This document shows, one piece after another, positions 45,713-53,845 of a stretch of 64,000 nt of DNA. Position 1 is the stretch's first letter; the number at the start of each line of letters is the position of its first letter. The translations under genes and the position numbers were made by a program. This DNA is from an uncultured Pelagibacteraceae bacterium. GTDB lineage: Bacteria > Pseudomonadota > Alphaproteobacteria > Pelagibacterales > AG-422-B15. The notes under the pieces were generated by a model, which worked only from the letters and a program-made list of their open reading frames with translations, was not told where the DNA came from and searched no databases. The DNA lies in the NCBI GenBank assembly GCA_902571005.1, contig CACGAG010000006.1, forward strand, positions 1-64,000. Reading direction: 5' to 3'.

Positions 45713-45751
45713 AATAGCCTGTTCTCTTATTGAGAGCAGGCTATTTTTTTT
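45713..45751 (+). terminator. Rho-independent terminator of the binding-protein gene
   Basis: A 14-bp stem with one T-G pair (45713-45726 with 45732-45745), loop TTATT, followed by an eight-T run (45744-45751). The right arm and T-run overlap the stop codon and last codons of the convergent potA-like gene. The opposite strand has no T-run after the hairpin, so it should act only rightward. Confidence 0.85.
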
Positions 45752-46823
45752 GCAGTAAGCTAATGTCTTCTAAACTGATACTTATAAAACAAGTATTATT
45801 GTCAAATGACTGATTATCAAAATGCTGGGATGATACAGTTATTACTTTATTTATTCCTGATACCTCAACATAAAATCTTGTCATTTCCCCTAAGTAGGAA
45901 GTCTGATTTATTTTTGCTTCTAAGCAAATATCCCAATCAGATTTATCTCTAGAAATCATCATTGACTCTGGTCGAACACTACAAACAACATCAGATGAAT
46001 TCTCTGGAATATTTAGGTTATTTTTGACTTTAAAATCACCAAGATCTTCAATCGCAACATTAATTTGATCGCCATCTTTTGACTTTGTAGATGCTTTTAA
46101 AAAGTTTGTTTCTCCAATGAAATCACTTACAAAAATATTTTCTGGGTTCTTATAAAGTTCATTTGGAGCAGAAAGTTGTTGTATCTTGCCTTCACTCATA
46201 ACAGCAACTCTATCAGACATGCTGATGGCTTCTTGTTGATCATGAGTTACAAATACAAAGGTAATTCCAATTTCTTTCTGTAGCGTTCTCAATTCAAGTT
46301 GCATTTCGTCTCTTAATTTTTTATCCAATGCTCCAAGAGGCTCATCCAATAAAAGAACTTTTGGTTGTCTAACTAAAGCTCTTGCTAACGCAACACGCTG
46401 TCTTTGCCCACCAGATAATTGCCCACTGAATCTTTCCTCATAACCCTCAAGCTTTACAAGGGCTAAAACATCATCGACTCTTTTTTTAATGTCGTCATCA
46501 GTCAAACCAAGTTTTCTTAATCCAAATTTTATATTTTGCTCAACATTAATGTGAGGAAATATGGCGTAGTTTTGAAATACCATATTTGTAGGTCTTTTAT
46601 CAGGAGGCAATGCGGTGATATCACTGCCATCGATTAATAAATTACCATTTGTTGGATATTCAAATCCTGCTAACAATCGAAGTAAAGTTGTCTTTCCACA
46701 TCCTGATGGACCCAACAAAGAAAAGAACTCTCCTTCTTTAATTGAAAAAGAGACGTCATCAACTGCTTTTACATTTCCAAAATGTTTTGAAATTCCATTT
46801 ATCTGAATAAAATTTTCGTTCAT
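45741..46823 (-). CDS. Polyamine-type ABC transporter ATPase (PotA-like)
   Basis: 360-aa ATPase. Walker A GPSGCGKTT (residues 38-46), Q-loop VFQNYAIFPH, signature QLSGGQRQRVALARAL, Walker B LLLDEPLGALD, switch His in VFVTHDQQEA; a C-terminal TOBE regulatory domain from about residue 230. Third component of the PotB-C-A set, 5 bp after the permease. Its end carries the binding protein's terminator. Confidence 0.94.
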   Translation of the reverse strand: MNENFIQINGISKHFGNVKAVDDVSFSIKEGEFFSLLGPSGCGKTTLLRLLAGFEYPTNGNLLIDGSDITALPPDKRPTNMVFQNYAIFPHINVEQNIKFGLRKLGLTDDDIKKRVDDVLALVKLEGYEERFSGQLSGGQRQRVALARALVRQPKVLLLDEPLGALDKKLRDEMQLELRTLQKEIGITFVFVTHDQQEAISMSDRVAVMSEGKIQQLSAPNELYKNPENIFVSDFIGETNFLKASTKSKDGDQINVAIEDLGDFKVKNNLNIPENSSDVVCSVRPESMMISRDKSDWDICLEAKINQTSYLGEMTRFYVEVSGINKVITVSSQHFDNQSFDNNTCFISISLEDISLLQKK

Positions 46824-46828
46824 ATTTT

Positions 46829-47638
46829 TTATAATTTAATAGCTATATCCTTTTTTTCTTTGCCTTGTCCAACATTTCTCAACCAGAATGCTAACAAAAC
46901 AATAAAAGTAGTAAACACAATTATCACCGCTCCCAAAGCAAGTACATGTGGGAGTTTTTTCACAAACCGCATTTGATTCCACATATACATTGGTAAAGTT
47001 GCATCACTGCCAGATAGAAAGAATGCCAGAATAAATTCATCAAAGGATATAATAAAACTTAGTAATAAAGCTGCTATTATACCTGGCAAATAAAGAGGTA
47101 GTGATACTCTGTAAAATGTTCCCCATGCATTTTCCCCTAAATCACGTGAAGCTTCTTCTAAAGAAAAGTCAAAACCTTCTATTCGCGCAATCAATATCAA
47201 CATTGCAAATGGAGTACAAAACAATATGTGTCCTATTGTTACTGGAACCAGACCCAATGGAAAACCGAGGTTGATCCATATAATTAATATTGATACTGCT
47301 AAAATAATTTCTGGTATTAAAAACGGCATCATTATGGCTCCGTAAGAAACATTCTGACCCCTAAATTTGTATCTAACAAATGCCTTTGCAGCGAGAAGTG
47401 CAATTGCTGTACTTACAACGCTTGCAACAACGCCGACTTTAACGCTCGCCCATAAAGCTTTATGTAAGTTTCGCTTTGACCACATTTCCTCATAATGATC
47501 TGTGGTAAATCCTGCTAATGGAAATGACATATAATTTGCATCATTAAAACTGAAAATCGGTAAAAAAAGAACCGGTATATAGAGAAAACCAAAATATATT
47601 AATGTGTAAACTAGCAGTGAATTGTTTTTTTCATTCAT
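46829..47638 (-). CDS. Polyamine-type ABC transporter permease (PotC-like)
   Basis: 269-aa inner-membrane permease with six helices and the EAA loop LEEASRDLGENAWGTFYRVSLPLYLPGI that contacts the ATPase. Typical PotC features, including PIFSFND near the first helix. Three bases separate it from the PotB-like gene. Confidence 0.93.
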   Translation of the reverse strand: MNEKNNSLLVYTLIYFGFLYIPVLFLPIFSFNDANYMSFPLAGFTTDHYEEMWSKRNLHKALWASVKVGVVASVVSTAIALLAAKAFVRYKFRGQNVSYGAIMMPFLIPEIILAVSILIIWINLGFPLGLVPVTIGHILFCTPFAMLILIARIEGFDFSLEEASRDLGENAWGTFYRVSLPLYLPGIIAALLLSFIISFDEFILAFFLSGSDATLPMYMWNQMRFVKKLPHVLALGAVIIVFTTFIVLLAFWLRNVGQGKEKKDIAIKL

Positions 47639-47641
47639 GAT

Positions 47642-48526
47642 TTAAGAAAGCCTCTGTGTAAGTCTTTTTGTTGTGTATGAGACAATTGCTGTTATGAGAA
47701 TAACGGTCGTCAGCATGATTGTAGCTGATGCCGCTCCAAGTGGTATATTGTTTATTTTTCCAAAATAAGCTTGGATCATATTTGATAACATTCTTCCCTC
47801 AGTGCCCCCAATTAAGGCAGGCGTTACATAATCACCTACAGTTGGAATAAATATTATTAAAATCGCACCAATGACACCTGGCAAGGAAAGAGGAAATGTC
47901 ACTTTCCAAAATACTTCAAATTTTGATAAACCTAGATCTCTTGCAGCTTCAATATATGAAAAGTCTATTTTCTCAAGAGACACGTAAAGTGGCAATAAAG
48001 CAAATGCTGCCCAAGCATGTGTTAGAGTAATAATAACAGCTTCCTCCGAGTACATAAGAAATGTAAGAGGCTCACTAATAATGCCTGCACCTAATAATGT
48101 TGAATTGAAAACTCCTTTGGTGCCCAGTATGATTTTCCAAGAAAATACTCTTAATAGGTATGAAGTCCAAAAAGGTAAGGTTAATAAAACTAACCATAAC
48201 ATTTTGTTTTTTTTCACATAAAAAGCGATGTAATAGCATACAGGGTAAGCTGTTAGAAGAGTGATCAGTGTTACAATGAATGATATTTTAACCGACTTAA
48301 TGAGAAGCGAGACAAGCAAACTTTTTTCAAAAAAGTCAATGTATCGCTGAAATGTTGGAGTGAAATCAATCTCCATCATACTTACTTGTGTAAAAGAGCT
48401 AAAACTTAGCATTAATGCCATAGGAATAAGCATTACGAGAATAATTAAAAATAATGCAGGAGACAGTAATGAATATGCTTTTGCATTATCACTCTTAGAG
48501 TATAAATTTCGCCAAGCTTGAAACAT
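47642..48526 (-). CDS. Polyamine-type ABC transporter permease (PotB-like)
   Basis: 294-aa permease with six helices. EAA loop YIEAARDLGLSKFEVFWKVTFPLSLPG; IPTVGDYVTPALIGG and LPFWTSYLLRVFSWKIIL are PotB-family marks. It follows the flavoprotein oxidase gene by 36 bp, so uptake genes seem to be cotranscribed with the catabolic genes upstream. Confidence 0.93.
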   Translation of the reverse strand: MFQAWRNLYSKSDNAKAYSLLSPALFLIILVMLIPMALMLSFSSFTQVSMMEIDFTPTFQRYIDFFEKSLLVSLLIKSVKISFIVTLITLLTAYPVCYYIAFYVKKNKMLWLVLLTLPFWTSYLLRVFSWKIILGTKGVFNSTLLGAGIISEPLTFLMYSEEAVIITLTHAWAAFALLPLYVSLEKIDFSYIEAARDLGLSKFEVFWKVTFPLSLPGVIGAILIIFIPTVGDYVTPALIGGTEGRMLSNMIQAYFGKINNIPLGAASATIMLTTVILITAIVSYTTKRLTQRLS

Positions 48527-48562
48527 AAGAAAATTTTAATTTATATAAATAATAGATGCAAT

Positions 48563-49918
48563 TTATATTTCTTTTTTGCTTCTATCCGTGAGATTAGCAT
48601 ACCACAAATATAATCTTAAATACCAAAGTCTTAAAAATCCAAATGGGATTTTAGGTGATAGGCCCTGATAGACTTTTGAAATGTTTGTTTCCCCACTATT
48701 TGACTCGTAAATCATTTCAGCTAATTTTTTACCACAATACACAGTTGTATTATTACCGTTAGCTTGATAGCCGTATGAAAAATATACAGACTTATCTTCT
48801 TCTAATGCACCAAATGCTGGAACAAAGTCACGAGTCATAACAACAGTGCCTCTCCAATAATGATCAATATCGACCTTGTCCCAATTTGGAAATACCCCAC
48901 GAAATTTTTTTGTCATGAATTCTTGCATTCTCTCTGCGCTCTTTTCATCACCGTAGGTGTCGCCTCTTGTTCCAAATAACATCCTGTTTGAAGGCATTCT
49001 TCTATAATAATACAAGATCTCTCTAGAGTTGCAGATTGGATTAAGAGTTTTATAGTTTTGTAGTTTAAATTCATCTTCTGACATTTCTCTAGTGACAATT
49101 ATATTAGATAAAACAGGCATCATTCTATTTGCAAAACTTGGATGGAGAGACTCATCTGTGTATCCATTTGTTGCAACAACAACCTTATTTGCAGTAATCG
49201 ACCCACTATCTGTAATTAATTTATGTGAACCGTTTCTTTCCCATTTTTTCACTCTAGAAAAACTATGAAGTTTCGCTCCCACATCTACAGTTGCTGATGC
49301 AAAACCATTCATAAAAGCCATTGGGTTCATTGCAAATCCTGCTTCAGTAAAAACAGCTCCAAATTGTTCTGTTGATTGATGTCCAACTTCATCAAACTCC
49401 TCTTTGGGTATCCACTTGGTGTTAATACCAAAATATTTTTTAAGATCATTGCCCCACTCCTTTAGTTCCTCACTGCTATCAGGGTGATGAGCAACATCTA
49501 GATTGCCTGTGCCAGTTTTTTCACATTCAATATTATTTTCCGAAATAAGTGAGGATAAAAGTTCAACACCTTCAATTTGAGAAGAAAAAAATTTCTTAGT
49601 TTCATCCAGGCCAAACTTTGCAATCAGTTGGTTGACCGATAGTTTTGTTGCAGGCAAACAACAAAAGCCAGCATTCCTTGCACTGCTTGCAAATCCAAAA
49701 TGCCCTGCCTCTAGTAATCTTACGTCACCGCTGTAATTTTTTGCAATGTGATAAGCTGTACTTATTCCAGTAAAGCCGCCACCTATTACACAAACATCAC
49801 AGCTTTCATCAGTTGTGAGCTTAGGATATTTGTCTTGTTCTATTTGACTGACTTTTTCCCAATAACTTTTTACTGGCTTATTAACGTCGTAAATATCTTT
49901 GTTATAAAGTTGCTTCAT
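48563..49918 (-). CDS. FAD-dependent amine oxidase/dehydrogenase (PuuB/OrdL-like, DAO family)
   Basis: 451-aa flavoprotein. FAD-binding Rossmann motif CDVCVIGGGFTGISTAYHIA near residue 38, then LLEAGHFGFASSARNAGFCC, and the C-terminal FSYGYQANGNNTTVYCGKKLAEMI that closes the flavin site. The N-terminus (SYWEK...CDVCVIGGG) resembles gamma-glutamylputrescine oxidase. It would oxidise a C-N bond to imine or aldehyde. The frame extends to 49966, but MKQLYNKDIYD at 49916-49918 is chosen because the upstream codons overlap the Rieske oxygenase gene. Confidence 0.88.
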   Translation of the reverse strand: MKQLYNKDIYDVNKPVKSYWEKVSQIEQDKYPKLTTDESCDVCVIGGGFTGISTAYHIAKNYSGDVRLLEAGHFGFASSARNAGFCCLPATKLSVNQLIAKFGLDETKKFFSSQIEGVELLSSLISENNIECEKTGTGNLDVAHHPDSSEELKEWGNDLKKYFGINTKWIPKEEFDEVGHQSTEQFGAVFTEAGFAMNPMAFMNGFASATVDVGAKLHSFSRVKKWERNGSHKLITDSGSITANKVVVATNGYTDESLHPSFANRMMPVLSNIIVTREMSEDEFKLQNYKTLNPICNSREILYYYRRMPSNRMLFGTRGDTYGDEKSAERMQEFMTKKFRGVFPNWDKVDIDHYWRGTVVMTRDFVPAFGALEEDKSVYFSYGYQANGNNTTVYCGKKLAEMIYESNSGETNISKVYQGLSPKIPFGFLRLWYLRLYLWYANLTDRSKKEI

Positions 49919-49935
49919 ACTCTCTCGCTTAGAGA

Positions 49936-51174
49936 TTATGGTAACTGCATGTTGGTAAAATACCAATTATAAAAGTAAGTTACCGCTGACTCATTTTCAG
50001 ATAAAACTCCAGGTTTAAAAGACTGTGATAGAAGGCCTTCCTGGTTATTTTCAATTATTGTTGTATCATGCGCCGTAGTAACATCCCAAATATAGCTTAC
50101 TTCCTCGGGCTTAAAGTCTTTATTCTCCTCAGCTTCCTCGTTTACGAGCCATATGAGTTCCACTTCAGACTCTAGAAGTGAGATGGGTTTAAAAATAAAC
50201 ATGACGCCAAAATCATTTGTGAAATAACAACAGCCAAATGGATTAAAGCTTACTTGGGTTAATCCTCCATCAAAATCTTTAAACTGTCCCATTAGTGAAG
50301 AAGCTGGCTTTCCATCTTTGGTTTGTGATAAGTTTCCGTTTCCAATTGGAGTTCTGTCAACATATCTGTTTAAGCCTTTTTTTAATCCTTCTTCTGTTTC
50401 AAGATAAACCTCAGACGGAGTTCCATTTTTTTTACATTCCTCGACCCAAGGTTTAATTTTATTTAGATATTCATCAGTCTCTTTTTGAGGTGCAGTACCT
50501 ATTCCAGCACCCATTGCGACAACCCAGTCTTTATCCTGTACTGCACAAAGCTCTGGATGTGCTGTAGGACAGTGATAGCACTCCTGAAAATTTTCAAGAA
50601 CTAATTTAAAATTTGCATGAGTTGGATATTTTTTTCTTATCGCAATTTTTGACTTACTCGTCTGATGAAATTCCATCATTTCTTTTAGAGGCTCAATGAA
50701 TTCATCAAAATTCATTGGTTCTTCTAATGATAAGTTAATAAATATTAATCCTTCATAAATTTTAAAATGGCACTCTCTAAGACCCCACTCTTCTTTTTTA
50801 AAATCCTCCGGCATAAAACGTGCAGCTTTAAGCTCACCTTCTGCTGAAAAACTCCAAGCATGATAGGGACACACTAAAAGTTTTTTTGATCCCTCTTCAT
50901 CTAAACAAATTCTTGATCCTCGATGAGTGCAAACATTATAAAATGCTCTTACTTCATTGTCTCTTCCTCTAATAACTATGATGGACTCCTTTTCGGCATC
51001 AAAAACAAAATAATCACCTGGATTAGGAATACGACTTATGTGATCTACCATTAACCACTGTTTGAAATAAATTCGCTTCATCTCTTCGGAAAAAATATTC
51101 GAATCTGTATAAAAGTCTTGGGGTAATGTTTTACCCTCCTGATAGTTTTTTAGCAGATGGTTAAACTCAAGCAT
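49936..51174 (-). CDS. Rieske non-heme iron oxygenase alpha subunit
   Basis: 412-aa aromatic-ring-hydroxylase/GbcA-type oxygenase. Rieske [2Fe-2S] ligands CTH (Cys82, His84) and CPYH (Cys102, His105). The mononuclear iron motif is ENFQECYHCPTAHPE (His201, His206), with Asp in WDVTTAHD near the C-terminus. The ECYHC form is typical of members acting on quaternary ammonium compounds (glycine betaine, choline, carnitine, stachydrine), where they N-demethylate or cleave. No dedicated reductase gene is adjacent; the electron donor must be elsewhere. Downstream of the class III aminotransferase by 4 bp. Confidence 0.92.
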   Translation of the reverse strand: MLEFNHLLKNYQEGKTLPQDFYTDSNIFSEEMKRIYFKQWLMVDHISRIPNPGDYFVFDAEKESIIVIRGRDNEVRAFYNVCTHRGSRICLDEEGSKKLLVCPYHAWSFSAEGELKAARFMPEDFKKEEWGLRECHFKIYEGLIFINLSLEEPMNFDEFIEPLKEMMEFHQTSKSKIAIRKKYPTHANFKLVLENFQECYHCPTAHPELCAVQDKDWVVAMGAGIGTAPQKETDEYLNKIKPWVEECKKNGTPSEVYLETEEGLKKGLNRYVDRTPIGNGNLSQTKDGKPASSLMGQFKDFDGGLTQVSFNPFGCCYFTNDFGVMFIFKPISLLESEVELIWLVNEEAEENKDFKPEEVSYIWDVTTAHDTTIIENNQEGLLSQSFKPGVLSENESAVTYFYNWYFTNMQLP

Positions 51175-51178
51175 TTAT

Positions 51179-52576
51179 TTAAGATGCAGACCAAAGGCCT
51201 TCTTTCTTGATGTCATCTGTAGCTAACTCAATTCCTTTTCTAAGTATACTTACGAGATCATCTATCTGTTCCTTAGTGATGATCAAAGAAGGAGACATGA
51301 CACACGTATTAAATAGCGGTCTAACAATTAAACCAAGATTTTGACAATGAGAATTGATGCGAGAAGCGATCTCGTATTGTAAATTCAGAGGATCTTTTTT
51401 TTCTTTACTGATTACACATTCAACAGCAGCCATTAATCCCTCACCACGTACATCGCCAACAATCGGTAGATCAATTAATTCACTTAATTTAGATTGAAAA
51501 TAAGGGCCGACTTCCTGTACATGTTCAAGGAGGTTATTTTTTTCAATATAATCAAGTGTTGCTGTAGCTGCTGCCATGCTCACTGGGTGACCCGAGTCAG
51601 TAAATCCATTTGAAAATATAACTTTTTCTTTATTATCAAGTTGAGACATAAGCTTTTCAGAAATAACAACCGCACCACAAGGTACGTATCCTGAAGTAAT
51701 CCCTTTTGCTAAAAGGATGATATCAGGTTCTAAATCGAAATAATTTTCTGAAGCGAATATATGACCTAACCTTCCAAATCCGGTTACTATCTCATCAGAA
51801 ATATAAATAACATTGTACTTAGTACAAATTTCTCTTGTCTTTTTGTGATATCCTTTAGGAGGAACAATTACTCCGCCTGATGCTAGGATTGGCTCTGCAA
51901 TAAATGCCGCGACCTTATCTTGACCAAGTTCTAAAATTTTATTTTCTAACTCTTTAACTTTTAAATCACAGAATTCTTCATCACTTAAATCGTCTGGTTT
52001 TTTAAACGGATTTGGCGCAGACAAATGATGAACTAAGTTATCTGCAAAATCAAAGTTGTTTTTATCTCTTTCTTTACCTGAACATGAAGCCCCTAAAAAT
52101 GTACTACCGTGATATGCATCATGACGTGAGATAATTTGTTTCTTATCTCTTAACCCACGAACGTTATTATAAAACATTACAAATCTTAATGCAGAGTCTA
52201 CTGCTGAAGATCCTCCGGACGTGAAAAATACTCTTTTAAGATCACCGGGCGCATATTTAACAAGTCGTGAAGCATAATTATATGCAATCTCAGTGGACTC
52301 CGTGAATGGGCTGGCGTAGGGCATTCTTGTAATCTGATTATAAACAGCATCAGCAATTTCTTTTACGCCATGTCCTACGTTAACATTCCACATTCCTCCA
52401 GGACCATCAATAAGTTGTCTTCCTGTTTGATCGTAAAGATAAATTCCTTTTGACTTATCAATGAATGTCCTGCTGTCTTCACCACGATACTCAAGATACT
52501 GCCATGGGTATAGAATTCTATCGTCGAGAGTATTAAGGAGATCTTTTTTTTCGGGAATCGAAGTTGATTTGGGCAT
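51179..52576 (-). CDS. Class III PLP aminotransferase (first copy)
   Basis: 465-aa omega-type transaminase. GPGGMWNVNVGHG, the PLP phosphate segment FFTSGGSSAVDSALRF, YHGSTFLGAS, ISDEIVTGFGRLG, and PLP lysine in LLAKGITSGYVPCGA. Acts on a terminal amine of a diamine or amino acid with an oxo-acid acceptor. First gene of the operon that continues through Rieske oxygenase, flavoprotein oxidase and PotBCA. The start codon lies only 5 bp from a -10 box, so its mRNA may be leaderless. Confidence 0.92.
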   Translation of the reverse strand: MPKSTSIPEKKDLLNTLDDRILYPWQYLEYRGEDSRTFIDKSKGIYLYDQTGRQLIDGPGGMWNVNVGHGVKEIADAVYNQITRMPYASPFTESTEIAYNYASRLVKYAPGDLKRVFFTSGGSSAVDSALRFVMFYNNVRGLRDKKQIISRHDAYHGSTFLGASCSGKERDKNNFDFADNLVHHLSAPNPFKKPDDLSDEEFCDLKVKELENKILELGQDKVAAFIAEPILASGGVIVPPKGYHKKTREICTKYNVIYISDEIVTGFGRLGHIFASENYFDLEPDIILLAKGITSGYVPCGAVVISEKLMSQLDNKEKVIFSNGFTDSGHPVSMAAATATLDYIEKNNLLEHVQEVGPYFQSKLSELIDLPIVGDVRGEGLMAAVECVISKEKKDPLNLQYEIASRINSHCQNLGLIVRPLFNTCVMSPSLIITKEQIDDLVSILRKGIELATDDIKKEGLWSAS

Positions 52577-52581
52577 ATTGG

Positions 52582-52611
52582 AGTATAGCCTATATTGAAC
52601 AGCTGTTCAAT
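52582..52611 (-). promoter_or_regulatory. Promoter with overlapping palindromic operator (aminotransferase-Rieske-Pot operon)
   Basis: A perfect 18-bp palindrome, ATTGAACAGCTGTTCAAT, occupies 52594-52611. On the minus strand its first arm supplies a -35 box (TTGAAC, 52605-52610), followed by a 17-bp spacer and TATACT (52582-52587, five of six -10 bases). A repressor bound here would block RNA polymerase. The same arrangement occurs at 57009-57038. TTGAAC-type palindromes are the kind recognised by BetI and related TetR proteins. Confidence 0.7.
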
Positions 52612-52622
52612 AATTGAATTTT

Positions 52623-52647
52623 AAAAAAACAGCCTATTTTTGGCTAT
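52623..52647 (-). terminator. Terminator after the GcvT-like gene
   Basis: On the minus strand ATAGCC-AAAAATA-GGCTGT (six pairs, one T-G) followed by a run of T residues (52623-52629). The hairpin overlaps the stop codon of the GcvT-like gene at 52644. Short stem, but well placed between the two leftward operons. Confidence 0.6.
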
Positions 52648-53843
52648 TCATAAAGGTCTGCAGGTACTTTGTTACGTCTTTCAGGGCTAAAAAATTGTCT
52701 TTTTACAACCTTACACTTTGCCCATATTTTTTTATATTCCAATTCCTCTGGGTGATAAATTTCTGCAAAAATATTTTCTTTAATCTTAATTCCATATGGA
52801 CGCTTTAGAGACGCAAGCGCAACGTTTCTTTTCATGGTAGGTGACCACATTGCTGCGGTAACAATTCCTATATCTTCTTTTTTTTCATTATAAATCACAG
52901 AGCCTACTGCGGGCTTATCGCCATCTATGTCCAATCCAACTAAACATCTTTCAGAATTACCTGTCTCTTTTTCTTTCTTTAAAGCGCGTTTGCCTACAAA
53001 GTAACTTTCTTTATTGAGATGAACAAGCCAACCCATTCCAATTTCATACGGTGAACGCATTCTCACTGGTCTTAAGGAATCTTCAGCTGCCATAAAATCA
53101 GTATTGGTTTGAATAAAGCCAGCTTCAATTCTTGTCATCTCAAGAGCATGCATGCCAAAAGGTCTTATCTTTAATTCTTTTCCAGCTTCCATGATACTAT
53201 CCCACATGTTTTCTGCATTAGCTGGATCAGTCCATAATTCATATCCTAAATCACCTGTGAAGCCTGTTCGTGAGATCAAAACATCATATCCGTTAATATT
53301 ATATTGTTTCATTCCAAATGGTTTTAATAATTCAAGGTCATCTGCTCCGTAGTTTTTTAGTGTTGAACAAGAAGTAGGTCCTTGGATTGCTAATGCAGCC
53401 GTTGTGTCTGTTGCATCCTCAAAAGAAACATCAAAACCTTCAGCAGAGTCATGTAGCCAATTATAGATCTTTACTGCACAGCAAAGCATAAATTTTGTAT
53501 TCGAAAATTTAAATATGGTACCATCGTCCATTACTTTACCATCTTCATTACACCAAATTATGTATGCTACTGTATTATCTTCCATCTGTGATAAATCTCT
53601 TGTTACAAGATAATCAACAAATTTATTAGCATCGCTGCCATTGATCATATATTTGCACATAGGTGTGAGATCCATAACTGAGGTGCCATTTCTAGCAGCA
53701 GTATATTCCAACTCAGTTGTTGAGTATTCTGTGGGTACAGTAAAACCGTTCCAGTTATAATATTTATTTGTTCTTGAAGCTAAGCTTGTTCTAGAGTGAA
53801 AAGGGGTTTTTTTTAGTGCTGTAAATCTTAAATCTCTATTCAT
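52644..53843 (-). CDS. GcvT-like aminomethyltransferase (folate-dependent demethylase type)
   Basis: 399-aa GcvT-fold protein. N-terminal folate-binding domain with RNGTSVMDLTPMCKY, the Asp pair of CNEDGKVMDDGTIFKF, AALAIQGPTS and RTGFTGDLGYELWT; C-terminal barrel with VGLDIDGDKPAVG...IGIVTAAMWSP. Such enzymes pass a methyl or methylene group to tetrahydrofolate (glycine cleavage T-protein, DMSP demethylase, C-terminal part of dimethylglycine and sarcosine dehydrogenases). No GcvH or GcvP is near, so a demethylase role is more likely. The frame is open to 53930, but MNRDLRFTAL (53841-53843) follows the previous stop by 2 bp and is chosen. Confidence 0.88.
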   Translation of the reverse strand: MNRDLRFTALKKTPFHSRTSLASRTNKYYNWNGFTVPTEYSTTELEYTAARNGTSVMDLTPMCKYMINGSDANKFVDYLVTRDLSQMEDNTVAYIIWCNEDGKVMDDGTIFKFSNTKFMLCCAVKIYNWLHDSAEGFDVSFEDATDTTAALAIQGPTSCSTLKNYGADDLELLKPFGMKQYNINGYDVLISRTGFTGDLGYELWTDPANAENMWDSIMEAGKELKIRPFGMHALEMTRIEAGFIQTNTDFMAAEDSLRPVRMRSPYEIGMGWLVHLNKESYFVGKRALKKEKETGNSERCLVGLDIDGDKPAVGSVIYNEKKEDIGIVTAAMWSPTMKRNVALASLKRPYGIKIKENIFAEIYHPEELEYKKIWAKCKVVKRQFFSPERRNKVPADLYE

Positions 53844-53845
53844 AT

